Positions 16,403 through 24,937 of a stretch of 64,000 nt of DNA are shown one piece after another. The stretch's first letter is position 1, and each line of letters starts with the position of its first letter. Origin of the DNA: Pseudomonas rhizophila (GTDB lineage Bacteria > Pseudomonadota > Gammaproteobacteria > Pseudomonadales > Pseudomonadaceae); contig NZ_CP024081.1 in assembly GCF_003033885.1 (NCBI RefSeq), positions 3,224,046-3,288,045 on the forward strand, read 5' to 3'. Below the pieces are notes generated by a model that saw nothing but the letters and a program-made list of their open reading frames with translations, had not been told where the DNA came from and did no database searches. The position numbers were made by a program, and so were the translations under genes.

Positions 16403-17857
16403 TCAGGACAGAATGTGATCGGCCAACCGGAGCCGACGAGTCAGATAGTGATAAGTGAAGCTGAAACCGGGGAACATCGCGACGACGTGGCCGCTTTTGC
16501 TTTGATACCAGCTGTGACAGCCGCCGGATTTCCATACAGTGCGTTGCATTTCCCGGTGGATCATTTCGGTGTAGCGCTGTTCGGCGGCAGGCTGCACTTC
16601 GATGCTGCGCAGGTTTTGCCGGTTCAAGGTGCGGATGCAGTCCAGGATGTAGTTCATCTGCGACTCGATGATGAACAGTGCCGAGGTGTGACCGATGCCG
16701 GTGTTGGGGCCGGTCACGATGAACAGGTTGGGGAAGTCCGGCAGGCTGGTACCCAGGTAGGCGCGCGGGTATTGGGCCCAGACGTCGTGCAGTCGGGTGC
16801 CGTTGCGGCCGGTGACGGGATAGGAAATCACCCCGTCGGTGGCGTCAAAGCCTGTCGACCAGATGATCAGGTCCAGTGGGATGTGCTGGCCGTCCCGGGT
16901 GATGATGCCGGTTTCATCGAGGGCGGCGATGCCGTGCTCCTGGCCATGCACGCTGACGTTGGCCCGGCACAGGGCCGGGTACAACGTACTGGACAGGATG
17001 ACGCGCTTGCAGCCGATCAGGTAGTCAGGGGTCAAGCGACGACGCAGAACCGGATCAGGCACTTGGCGTTCAAGCATGTTCAGGGCCTGGCGCTGGACCA
17101 TGCGAACCGCCGGCCGTGAATATTTGAACGCAATCACCCGGGTTTCGAATTGCCAGTAGATCGACCAGCGCAACAGGGTGCGCATCGGCGCCAGGCTCAG
17201 CAACCAACGTTCGAGACGGTTGAACGTGCGGTCGCGGCGTGGCAGTACCCAGTGGGGCGTACGCTGAAACACGTGCAGATGGGCGACTTCTGGCGCAATG
17301 GCCGGGATGACTTGGGCGGCGCTGGCGCCACTGCCGACGATGGCAACGCGTTTGTGGCGATAGTCGTAGGTGTGGTCCCAATCATTGGTGTGAAACGTCT
17401 TGCCCTGGAAGCGATCCCGGCCTTCGAAATCAGGGATCACCGGTTGGCTGAGGGGGCCTGTGGCATTGATCAGGAATTGCGCATGAAAGGTCTCTAGGCT
17501 GGCGGTGTCGACGATCCAATGTCGGGCAATGTCGTCCCATGCCACCCGCTGCACATTCGCGCTCAGTTGTACCTTGTCCTGCAGGGCGAAGCGTTCGATC
17601 ACGTGCCGGGTGTAGCGGTGCAGCTCCTCCTGGCCGGCGAACATCCGGCTCCAGTCGTAAGCGGCGAATGAGAGCGAATACAAGGGCGACGGCACGTCTA
17701 CCGCCGCGCCGGGGTAGGTGTTCTGGCACCAGGTGCCGCCGAAGAAATTCCGTCGCTCCAAGAGCAGGAAATCCGTTATGCCCTCTTTGAGGAGATTGAT
17801 TGCCGCGCACTGGCCCCCGAACCCGCTGCCGATGATCAACACCTGATAGCTGCGCAT
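16403..17857 (-). CDS. Flavin-containing (Baeyer-Villiger-type) monooxygenase
   Basis: A 484-residue FAD/NADPH enzyme. The FAD Rossmann motif is GSGFGG (10-15). The Baeyer-Villiger fingerprint FxGxxxHxxxWD is FQGKTFHTNDWD (150-161). The NADPH motif is GSGASA (175-180). It would insert oxygen next to a ketone using O2 and NADPH. The ATG at 17857 has an excellent AAGGAGG six bases upstream; in-frame codons further upstream are not conserved. The next gene is an alpha/beta hydrolase that could open the resulting ester or lactone. The substrate (steroid, fatty ketone or xenobiotic) cannot be told. Confidence 0.93.
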   Translation of the reverse strand: MRSYQVLIIGSGFGGQCAAINLLKEGITDFLLLERRNFFGGTWCQNTYPGAAVDVPSPLYSLSFAAYDWSRMFAGQEELHRYTRHVIERFALQDKVQLSANVQRVAWDDIARHWIVDTASLETFHAQFLINATGPLSQPVIPDFEGRDRFQGKTFHTNDWDHTYDYRHKRVAIVGSGASAAQVIPAIAPEVAHLHVFQRTPHWVLPRRDRTFNRLERWLLSLAPMRTLLRWSIYWQFETRVIAFKYSRPAVRMVQRQALNMLERQVPDPVLRRRLTPDYLIGCKRVILSSTLYPALCRANVSVHGQEHGIAALDETGIITRDGQHIPLDLIIWSTGFDATDGVISYPVTGRNGTRLHDVWAQYPRAYLGTSLPDFPNLFIVTGPNTGIGHTSALFIIESQMNYILDCIRTLNRQNLRSIEVQPAAEQRYTEMIHREMQRTVWKSGGCHSWYQSKSGHVVAMFPGFSFTYHYLTRRLRLADHILS

Positions 17858-18039
17858 GGGCCTCCTTTCTGGTGGTGGTTGCCGATTCCCTTTGTCATGT
17901 ATAGCCAAAATCCGAGCGGAGCCGTGCATTTGATGGCGAATAAATAACCCTTCATCGATGGTGGCTATTTGATGCTGCCCTGATAGACTCCAAATAACCC
18001 TATCCCACAACCCGGGAAGCCCTCGGTGCAGAGGCCTCT
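17858..18039. promoter_or_regulatory. Divergent region with repeated CAAATAACC-like motifs
   Basis: Between the monooxygenase and the diguanylate cyclase gene, the motif AAATAACCC occurs at 17942-17950 and 17992-18000. Its near-complement GGCTATTTG lies at 17963-17971, so 17963-17999 forms an imperfect inverted repeat with a 19-base centre. The layout suits an operator for a dimeric regulator. No regulator gene is adjacent, and the assignment is inferred from pattern alone. Confidence 0.35.
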
Positions 18040-19125
18040 ATGCAAAGAACGGGACGAAAGGGACTGTCATTGGCCAGGAGGCTTTACACCTCACGAATCC
18101 TGGGCCTGATGCTAGGGTTGTTGTTGGTGAGTGTCGCCGTCTATCCCCTTGACCCGGCACCTTGGGTCTGGTGGGCCATGCTGTTCAACGGCTTGTTATG
18201 GCCGCATGTGGCCTATCAGTGGGCCCGTCGCGCGGCGCAGCCGTACCAGGCTGAACGCCGAAACTTGCTGATTGACGCCTTTCTTGGCGGTTTCTGGGTC
18301 GTTGCGATGCAATTCAATCCGCTGCCCACGGCCGTTACGCTGGCAATGATGGCGATGAACAACGTTTCCATCGGGGGCTTGCGTTTTCTGTTCGCCGGGG
18401 CGGCGGTCCAAGTGACGGGCATCGCCCTGGGCCTGGCGATCTTCCCGTTGACCAGTGTGCCGATGACCAGTTCGGCGCAGCTCTATGCCAGTTTGCCTCT
18501 GTTGTGCATATATCCGCTGGCGTTGGGCTGGATCTGTTTTCGCCAGACCGACATCCTGGGCCGGCAAAAGCGCGAGTTGTTGGCCCTGAGCCGTACCGAC
18601 AGCCTGACCGGTCTGCTCAATCATGGGGCGTGGAAGGACCGGCTTAACGAGGAGTTCCAGCGCTGCCTGCGACAGCCACACGATGGGGCTGGTCACGGGG
18701 TGATTGCGCTGATGGACATCGACCACTTCAAAGCCATCAATGACACCTATGGCCATGGCGCTGGTGACATCGTGTTGCGTCAGCTGGGCAAGATGCTCAA
18801 GCAAAACCTGCGGGCCACCGACATTGTCGGACGTTATGGGGGGGACGAGTTCTGCGTGATTCTGCCGGACCTGACGTTGCACAAGGCCGTGCTGGCCATG
18901 GAGGCCCTGCGTGAGCGGTTCGCCCTGCTCGGCTACGAGCAGGCCCCCGCGCTAAAGGGCAGTCTGAGCATTGGCCTGGCCGCCTTCAACCCGGCCTATG
19001 GCGACGCCACTCTCTGGCTCAACGACGCCGACCAGGCGCTTTACGAGGCCAAGACCGGCGGGCGCAACCGGGTCGTTTGCCATCGGCAGTGCCAGATGCT
19101 CGAGGAACCGGCGGTTTCTTTCTGA
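18040..19125 (+). CDS. Diguanylate cyclase with MASE2 membrane sensor
   Basis: A 361-residue inner-membrane enzyme that makes c-di-GMP from two GTP. Residues 15-170 contain several hydrophobic segments of MASE2 type, as in AdrA/DgcC. The catalytic GGDEF is intact at 267-271. An inhibitory I-site RATD (258-261) sits five residues before it, so product feedback is expected. The ATG at 18040 follows a GAGGCC-type site. It is divergent from the monooxygenase and stands alone. Enzymes of this group typically stimulate cellulose or other exopolysaccharide production. A link to the EPS genes at the window start is plausible but unproven. Confidence 0.93.
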   Translation: MQRTGRKGLSLARRLYTSRILGLMLGLLLVSVAVYPLDPAPWVWWAMLFNGLLWPHVAYQWARRAAQPYQAERRNLLIDAFLGGFWVVAMQFNPLPTAVTLAMMAMNNVSIGGLRFLFAGAAVQVTGIALGLAIFPLTSVPMTSSAQLYASLPLLCIYPLALGWICFRQTDILGRQKRELLALSRTDSLTGLLNHGAWKDRLNEEFQRCLRQPHDGAGHGVIALMDIDHFKAINDTYGHGAGDIVLRQLGKMLKQNLRATDIVGRYGGDEFCVILPDLTLHKAVLAMEALRERFALLGYEQAPALKGSLSIGLAAFNPAYGDATLWLNDADQALYEAKTGGRNRVVCHRQCQMLEEPAVSF

Positions 19126-19249
19126 CCCAACCGAGGAAGAGGGTTTATTTGTGCTAAACACAAACAAGTCCTGTTCCAGCCGCACTGTGTTCCGGCCTGA
19201 ACTATCCCCCTAGGATTGCTTCACTCAACCACTTGTGAAGGAATCCCTC

Positions 19250-19936
19250 ATGCAACGTTTTACCCGTCGTTTGCTCGCCGCTTGTGCGTTCTCCGGTATT
19301 GTCGCCAGCACCGGCGCATTGGCTGATGCCCATCCCACCATTCGAGCCATGGCTGGCGCGGAGCCGGTCAACCAACTCCCGGCCGGTAAAACCGCGTTAC
19401 TGGTAATCGATTTCCAGAACGAATATTTCACCGGCAAAATGCCCATCCCTGACGGCGCTGCTGCGTTGGCCAATACTCGCGAACTGATTGATTTCGCCGA
19501 TGATCACCACATGCCGGTGTTCCATATCCAGCACATTGCGCCGGCCGGTTCGGCGGTGTTTGCCGAGGGTGGCGAAACCGTGAAATTCCATCCGGACATG
19601 CAGCCCCGGGCCCAGGATGTTGTCTTGCAAAAGACCACTGTCAGCGTCTTCGGCAGTACCGACCTGGACAAGCGTTTGAAGAGCGCTGGTATCGAAAACC
19701 TGATCATCTCCGGCCTCATGACCCACGCGTGCGTGGCCGGTGCTGCCCGTGATGCGGCGCCGCTTGGCTACAATGTGTTGGTCGCCTCCGATGCATCGGC
19801 TACCCGTGCGATCACCCGGGTCAGTGGCGAAGCGATCGACAAGGACGCCTTGCACAAGGCCGCACTGGCCGAGGTCGAGGATACTTTCGGTGATGTGATG
19901 ACCACCGCCCAAATCATCAAGCTGCCGGTACGCTGA
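19250..19936 (+). CDS. Periplasmic isochorismatase-like cysteine hydrolase
   Basis: A 228-residue protein with a Sec signal peptide (RRLLAACAFSGIVASTGALA, probable cleavage after ALA near 25) and an isochorismatase-family domain. The catalytic triad is visible as D54 (VIDFQNEY), K128 (LQKTTVS) and C161 (THACV). Family members are amidases, nicotinamidases or isochorismatases; the secreted location argues for an extracytoplasmic amide or imide. A GAAGGA site lies eight bases before the ATG at 19250. The LysR gene begins two bases after the stop, so the pair forms an operon in which the regulator may control its own neighbour. Confidence 0.88.
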   Translation: MQRFTRRLLAACAFSGIVASTGALADAHPTIRAMAGAEPVNQLPAGKTALLVIDFQNEYFTGKMPIPDGAAALANTRELIDFADDHHMPVFHIQHIAPAGSAVFAEGGETVKFHPDMQPRAQDVVLQKTTVSVFGSTDLDKRLKSAGIENLIISGLMTHACVAGAARDAAPLGYNVLVASDASATRAITRVSGEAIDKDALHKAALAEVEDTFGDVMTTAQIIKLPVR

Positions 19937-19938
19937 AA

Positions 19939-20826
19939 ATGAATCAGATGCTCGCCATGCGCGTGTTTCGCTGCATCGTGGAGGCTCAGGGGTTTTCAGC
20001 CGCGGCCGAACGATTGGACACCACTCATTCGTCGGTGTCGCGCAACTTGCAGCAATTGGAGTCCGTGCTGGGCGTGCGCCTGATCAATCGCAATACCCGA
20101 CGCATGAGCCTTACGGCAGCAGGCGAGCGCTACTACACCGCTTGCGTGGATATTCTGGATCGCGTTGATGCCGCGTCCCAGGCGGTGACCCTGGAACAGG
20201 AACGGCCCTCCGGGCTGCTGCGCATCAGTTCACCGCTGGTGATCGGTACGCTGGAGCTGGCCCGTTGGTTGCCGGCGTTCCAGGAGCGCTATCCGGACAT
20301 CCAGGTCGATCTGTCCTGCTCGGATCCGCTTGTCGATCTGGTGGCCGATGGGTTCGATGTGGCGTTACGGATTTGCGGGCCGCTGGCCGACAGCAGTCTT
20401 GTCGCGCGCTTGCTCAGCGTTTCGCCGCTGGTTCTGGTGGCGGCACCGGCCTATGTCTTCAAGCGCGGGCTGCCTCGCGGCGTTGCTGAACTCAACGACC
20501 ATCGGCTGCTGACGTATGCCTCGGCCACGCAGTGGGTGCTGGTGGGGGAAGCAGGGGAGTCGAGCACGGTGGATTGCGCCAGCAGCTTTCACACGGACAC
20601 CATCACCGCCTTGCACGCCTGCGCTCTGGCGGGCGGGGGCATTGCCGCGTTTACCCTGGCGACGGTGCAGGATGACTTGCTGACGGGAAGACTGGTGCGG
20701 ATTCTGCCTGAGTACACGCTTGGGCAGCGGCACTACTATGCGCTTTACCCGCATGCGCGGAATTTGCCGGCCAAGGTTCGAGTGTTTGTGGATTACATGG
20801 CGCAGTATTACGGCGCCAGGAACTGA
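19939..20826 (+). CDS. LysR-family transcriptional regulator
   Basis: A 295-residue LysR regulator. The winged helix-turn-helix covers about 1-60 (AMRVFRCIVEAQGFSAAAE, then SSVSRNLQQLE), and the periplasmic-binding-like effector domain covers about 90-290. It belongs to the large CrgA/DsdC-like group that reads small aromatic or carboxylic effectors. The start at 19939 is two bases from the hydrolase stop. LysR genes are more often divergent from their target, so co-direction here suggests autoregulation of the pair. The effector is unknown. Confidence 0.92.
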   Translation: MNQMLAMRVFRCIVEAQGFSAAAERLDTTHSSVSRNLQQLESVLGVRLINRNTRRMSLTAAGERYYTACVDILDRVDAASQAVTLEQERPSGLLRISSPLVIGTLELARWLPAFQERYPDIQVDLSCSDPLVDLVADGFDVALRICGPLADSSLVARLLSVSPLVLVAAPAYVFKRGLPRGVAELNDHRLLTYASATQWVLVGEAGESSTVDCASSFHTDTITALHACALAGGGIAAFTLATVQDDLLTGRLVRILPEYTLGQRHYYALYPHARNLPAKVRVFVDYMAQYYGARN

Positions 20827-20903
20827 TGGACCTTGGACTGAACAGCGCCGGGGCCTGAAAAGCCCGGACAACGTTGCGACGATTTGAACGATGTAGCTGA
20901 GCC

Positions 20904-20927
20904 GTGGCGAGGGAGTTCCCTCGTCAC
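20904..20927. repeat. Degenerate REP of a second family (GTGGCGAGGGAG type) or hairpin
   Basis: GTGGCGAGGGA (20904-20914) pairs with TCCCTCGTCAC (20917-20927), with one mismatch. It resembles the GTGGCGAGGGAGCTTGCTCCC family of fluorescens-group REP elements after loss of the central bases. It sits between the convergent LysR and AraC genes and may help end transcription. It differs from the REP core seen elsewhere in the window. Confidence 0.55.
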
Positions 20928-20948
20928 AATGGGGCAAGCCACAATGAA

Positions 20949-21866
20949 TCAAACAGCCTTGGTGTGATCGGCTGGCCCGCGCAACGTCGCAATATCCCGC
21001 TTGGGCGGCATGCCAAACAAACGGCCGTACTCACGGCTGAACTGCGAGGGGCTTTCATAGCCCACTTTGAAGGCCGCACTCGCCACGTCCATATGTTCAT
21101 TGAGCATCAAGCGCTTCGCTTCGTTCAACCGTAGCCACTTCTGGTACTGCAGCGGACTCATCGCGGTGAGCTGGCGGAAGTGATGGTGGAAGGTGGGGGG
21201 GCTCATCTGCACACGCGCCGCGAGGTCCTCTACGCGGATGTGTTCGGTGTAATTCAATTTCAGCCAGTCGATGGCTTTGGCGATCCGGTAGCCCTGGCTG
21301 TCCACGGAGGCGATCTGACGCAGCCGCGAAGCCTGGTCGCTCATCAACAACCGATAATGAATTTCCTGTTGGATCAGCGGCGCCAGTACAGGGATCGCGT
21401 CAGGCTCATCCAGCAGCGCCAACAAGCGTGCGAACGGCGCCAGAAGCTCAGGTGTTGCTGTACCAATGCCTGCGCCAATTCCGATGGGCCGGTCTCGATA
21501 CGGCGTCATGCCGCTCTGGGCGACCAGATCGGCGACCATGCGCAAGTCGAGCTTGAAGACCAGGCCCAGGCAAGGTTGCTCCGGGCTTGCCACCATCACT
21601 TCAGAATTGGCGGGGATGTCCAGCGAAGTGATGAGAAATCGTGTGGTGTCGTATCCATACGCCTTGCCACCTACCCATACCTGTTTCACGCCTTGGGCCA
21701 CGAGCACGATGCTCGGTTCGATCATGCAGATGACGGGATGCGCCGGGGCTTCACGTCGAAAGAAACTAAGGCCGGCCACCGGCATATCAAAGTCCCCCGT
21801 CTGTGGGGTCCGGGCGTCAATGATTCCGGCGAGCGTCTCTTGCAGGGATTTGCGTTGGGTGGTCAT
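20949..21866 (-). CDS. AraC-family regulator with AraC_N domain (YqhC-like)
   Basis: A 305-residue regulator. An N-terminal AraC_N cupin-like domain (about 25-180; for example IEPSIVLVAQGVKQVWVGG) is followed by two helix-turn-helix motifs (about 205-300; LAARVQMSPPTFHHHFR and SAAFKVGYESPSQFSREYGR). The family includes YqhC, which senses electrophiles and activates oxidoreductase genes. It is divergent from the YcjY-like hydrolase and the NepI-like pump, which are its likely targets. The ATG at 21866 (MTTQRKS) begins the conserved part. The specific inducer is not known. Confidence 0.92.
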   Translation of the reverse strand: MTTQRKSLQETLAGIIDARTPQTGDFDMPVAGLSFFRREAPAHPVICMIEPSIVLVAQGVKQVWVGGKAYGYDTTRFLITSLDIPANSEVMVASPEQPCLGLVFKLDLRMVADLVAQSGMTPYRDRPIGIGAGIGTATPELLAPFARLLALLDEPDAIPVLAPLIQQEIHYRLLMSDQASRLRQIASVDSQGYRIAKAIDWLKLNYTEHIRVEDLAARVQMSPPTFHHHFRQLTAMSPLQYQKWLRLNEAKRLMLNEHMDVASAAFKVGYESPSQFSREYGRLFGMPPKRDIATLRGPADHTKAV

Positions 21867-22113
21867 GGCGGGTTCGGGGGTTGTCCAGGGCTGATAGCTA
21901 TAGGCAGAACAGTAACTCGCCAAGCGAAGCGCTGCCTACCCGAACTGGGTGAACTCATAGGATCGGGCAAGAAAAGCAGCGCAATGCGCTACCTGAAATC
22001 CGGGTTGAGCGCTGAAAATTTGATCCGACCTGACTCAGGAGATCATTACTCAATGCATGTTCGAGCCTACGCGGGCGACACCCCTCGAATCACTCAAACA
22101 GAAGGACTATCCA

Positions 22114-23136
22114 GTGAAAAGAATGCTGCTTGCCCTCGGTCTGCTTATCGTCTCTTGCTCATCCATGGGGGCTGATATGTCCAACGGTGCTGACAACTTC
22201 TACAAAAGTGACAAGGTGACAGTGGAAAAGGTCGCCTTCAAGAATCAATACGGGATGGAGGTGGCAGGTAATCTGTTTGTCCCAAAGGGACTGGACCCGA
22301 AGGCAAAGAGCGCCGCCATCATCGTGGGTCATCCCATGGGCGCGGTGAAGGAGCAGAGTTCCAATCTGTACGCGACCAAAATGGCCGAGCAGGGTTTTGT
22401 TACGCTCTCCCTGGATTTGTCGTTCTGGGGGGAGAGTGAGGGTACGCCGCGCAATGCGGTGTTGCCGGACATGTACGCAGAAGACTACAGCGCTGCGGTG
22501 GATTTTCTCGGCACCCGGCCGTTCGTCAATCGCGAGCGCATCGGCATCATTGGTATCTGCGGCAGCGGCGCTTTCGTCATCAGCGCAGCCAAGATCGACC
22601 CGCGCCTGAAGGCCATCGCGACGGTCAGCATGTACAACCATGGCGACTTGTACCGCAAAGGCCTGGGTAACTCGACAACGGCGGAACAGAAAAAACAGTT
22701 CCTGGCCACGGCAGCCGAGCAGCGCTATGTGGAGTTTATCGGTGGAAAAACCGCGTACACCTCTGGCTCACCGCTGAAATTGACGGGCGATGCCATCGCG
22801 GATGAGTTCTTTGACTTCTACCGGACCCCGCGTGGCGAAGTCACTCCCGCCGGCGCTTCGCCGCAGACCACGACCATGCCCACGCTGTCCAGCAACGTCA
22901 AGTTCATGAACTTCTACCCGTTCGATGACATTGAAAGCATCTCGCCGCGTCCTTTGCTGTTTATCACCGGCTCCGAGGCGCACTCGCGTGAGTACAGTGA
23001 AGATGCCTACAAGCGGTCTGCGCAACCCAAAGAGTTGCTCATCATCCCGGGAGCCAACCATGTGGACCTTTACGACCGGGTGAACCTGATCCCGTTCGAC
23101 AAGTTGGCCGGGTTCTTTCGCAACAATCTGAAGTAA
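22114..23136 (+). CDS. Secreted alpha/beta hydrolase of YcjY type (GTG start)
   Basis: A 340-residue protein with a signal peptide (MKRMLLALGLLIVSCSSMGA, cleavage near 20). The alpha/beta fold shows GHPMGAVKEQ (72-81), nucleophile elbow GICGSG (Cys149 in place of serine, as in the YcjY/dienelactone-hydrolase group), and a histidine in GANHVDLYD. The GTG at 22114 is preferred because GAAGGA lies eight bases upstream; an ATG at 22123 is possible. It stands opposite an AraC gene and upstream of an efflux gene. The substrate is unknown. The cysteine may be a true nucleophile rather than a defect. Confidence 0.85.
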   Translation: MKRMLLALGLLIVSCSSMGADMSNGADNFYKSDKVTVEKVAFKNQYGMEVAGNLFVPKGLDPKAKSAAIIVGHPMGAVKEQSSNLYATKMAEQGFVTLSLDLSFWGESEGTPRNAVLPDMYAEDYSAAVDFLGTRPFVNRERIGIIGICGSGAFVISAAKIDPRLKAIATVSMYNHGDLYRKGLGNSTTAEQKKQFLATAAEQRYVEFIGGKTAYTSGSPLKLTGDAIADEFFDFYRTPRGEVTPAGASPQTTTMPTLSSNVKFMNFYPFDDIESISPRPLLFITGSEAHSREYSEDAYKRSAQPKELLIIPGANHVDLYDRVNLIPFDKLAGFFRNNLK

Positions 23137-23257
23137 CTCCCTCAATCACGCCATCACTTGGCACCTCTTGTCCTGCGGCAGCGATCTTCGGTGCCGCAGT
23201 TCGTCCCCTCGAGTCTTCAGTGGACCCGACGCTCAAGAAACACAGGATTCATATCCC

Positions 23258-24478
23258 ATGACCGATAGCGTATTGCCCATCTCCCAAGACCGCCCCACGT
23301 GGAGCGCGGTGCTTGCCATGTCCCTCGCTGCGTTCGCCCTCGTTGCATCGGAGTTCATGCCGGTCAGCCTGCTCACGCCCATTGCGGCCGATCTTCACAT
23401 TAGCGAAGGGCAGGCCGGTCAAGGCATCGCCGTGTCTGGCGCCTTCGCCCTGATCACCAGCCTGTTCATTGCATCGATTGCCGCTAGGGTGGACCGTAAA
23501 AGTTTGCTCCTGCTGCTGACACTGTTGATGATCATTTCTGGAACCGTGGTCTCATTGGCACCCAATTACGCGGTATTCATGGCCGGACGCGCACTGATCG
23601 GCGTTGCGATTGGCGGCTTTTGGTCGTTGTCAGCCGCCACGGCCATGCGGCTGGTGCCGGATCAGCAGATCCCACGGGCCCTGGCGATCGTCAATGGCGG
23701 CAATGCGTTGGCGACGGTGGTGGCGGCGCCGCTGGGCAGTTTTCTTGGGCAGATAATCGGTTGGCGTGGCGCGTTCTTTTGCATTGTGCCTGTCGCCGCC
23801 ACCGCTTTGGTCTGGCTGCTGTTACGCCTGCCCTCCATGCCGGCACAGACGAAGCAGGGTAGCGCCAACGTGTTCAAATTGATGGAGCGAGCCCCCATAG
23901 CCTTGGGCATGCTGGCTGCCAGCGCATTCTTCATGGGTCAATTCATGTTGTTCACCTATCTACGACCGTTCCTTGAAACGGTGACGCAGATGAGCGTGTC
24001 TTTGCTTTCGTTTGCATTGCTGGTGATTGGCGTGGCCGGTTTGCTCGGTACCTTTGTGATCGGTGCGTTCTTGAAAAATGGCCTGTACCGGACGCTCATC
24101 GTCATCCCGTTGCTGATGGCAGCGATTGCACTTGCCCTGGTGGGGTTCGGGGCGTCGGCAACCATCACGATTATCCTGCTGGGACTTTGGGGTTTAGTGG
24201 CCACCGCTGCCCCCGTCGGCTGGTGGACCTGGCTGGCGCGAACGCTGCCAGATGATGCCGAAGCAGGGGGTGGATTGATGGTCGCGATCATTCAGCTTGC
24301 GATTGCGGCGGGTGCCACGGTGGGCGGCATCCTTTTCGATCTGAGCGGCTATCAGGCGACTTTCGAAGCCAGCGCGGTTGTGCTGGGTGGTGCAGCCGTT
24401 CTCGGCATCCTGGCTGCACGGGCCGCGGTTCGGGATTGCCCAGACATCCGCGCCCGGGCGCAAGCCAAGGCCGTTTGA
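23258..24478 (+). CDS. nepI: MFS efflux transporter, NepI-like (DHA1)
   Basis: A 406-residue major-facilitator protein with twelve predicted helices. The sequence strongly recalls E. coli NepI, a purine ribonucleoside exporter: WSAVLAMSLAAF, SEFMPVSLLTPIAADLHISEG, GGFWSLSAATAMRLVP and GWWTWLARTLPDDAEAGGG. The ATG at 23258 begins MTDSVLPIS; the sequence before the first helix is short, as expected. It follows the hydrolase by 121 bases on the same strand and could share control by the divergent AraC protein. Transport direction and substrate are inferred by similarity only. Confidence 0.85.
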   Translation: MTDSVLPISQDRPTWSAVLAMSLAAFALVASEFMPVSLLTPIAADLHISEGQAGQGIAVSGAFALITSLFIASIAARVDRKSLLLLLTLLMIISGTVVSLAPNYAVFMAGRALIGVAIGGFWSLSAATAMRLVPDQQIPRALAIVNGGNALATVVAAPLGSFLGQIIGWRGAFFCIVPVAATALVWLLLRLPSMPAQTKQGSANVFKLMERAPIALGMLAASAFFMGQFMLFTYLRPFLETVTQMSVSLLSFALLVIGVAGLLGTFVIGAFLKNGLYRTLIVIPLLMAAIALALVGFGASATITIILLGLWGLVATAAPVGWWTWLARTLPDDAEAGGGLMVAIIQLAIAAGATVGGILFDLSGYQATFEASAVVLGGAAVLGILAARAAVRDCPDIRARAQAKAV

Positions 24479-24562
24479 GCAGATGACCGTTGAGCGCCTG
24501 CGGTTGGTGGCACATTGATATATTGGTAGGCTAGGGGATCGTTACCTATCGAGTGGGTCAGT

Positions 24563-24862
24563 GTGACTACCGAGCGAATTTTCCAGTTGGAGCAAGCCCT
24601 TATGGCCGTGATCGCTGCGGCGGGAAAGATGGGGGTCTGCAGTGATGAACTGTGCGCGCAGGCGGTGGGCGGGTTGATGTTTGAACACCATTGGAGCTGG
24701 GCAAACGCACAGTACGCACAAGGGGCGGCCGACGAGATCGACAACGCGTTGAGCCTTCTCGTAGGGAAACCGCCGGTGGAAAACAGGTCGCCGGCGATTG
24801 AGACCGGCTCCAATGCATTGCTCAATCCGCCAGCTAATTCGCGGTCTGTCAGTTTTATTTGA
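24563..24862 (+). CDS. Hypothetical protein, 99 aa (GTG start)
   Basis: A small soluble protein starting at GTG (MTTERIFQLEQALMAVIAAA), with a helical N-terminal half and a low-complexity tail. No strong Shine-Dalgarno is visible upstream. The coding bias in the first 70 codons looks genuine, the last 20 codons less so. I do not recognise the family. It sits alone between the efflux gene and the convergent mechanosensitive channel gene. Confidence 0.5.
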   Translation: MTTERIFQLEQALMAVIAAAGKMGVCSDELCAQAVGGLMFEHHWSWANAQYAQGAADEIDNALSLLVGKPPVENRSPAIETGSNALLNPPANSRSVSFI

Positions 24863-24893
24863 TACGAGTGGGCGCCCATTTGCGTGTGCGCCC

Positions 24894-24922
24894 TCATCGC
24901 GAGCAAGCTTTGCTCCCACAGG
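24894..24922. repeat. Solitary REP element
   Basis: TCATCGCGAGCAAGC followed by TTTGCTCCCACAGG matches the REP core used elsewhere in the window, with two altered bases in the hairpin tip. It has no inverted partner nearby. It lies between the convergent 99-residue ORF and the mscS-like gene. Confidence 0.8.
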
Positions 24923-24937
24923 GTAAGTGCTTGGAGG

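Noticed and set aside
22057..22113. ATG at 22057 as the start of the YcjY-like hydrolase
   Set aside because: It would place 19 hydrophilic residues before a clear signal peptide; the GTG at 22114 has a good ribosome site and gives a normal signal sequence.
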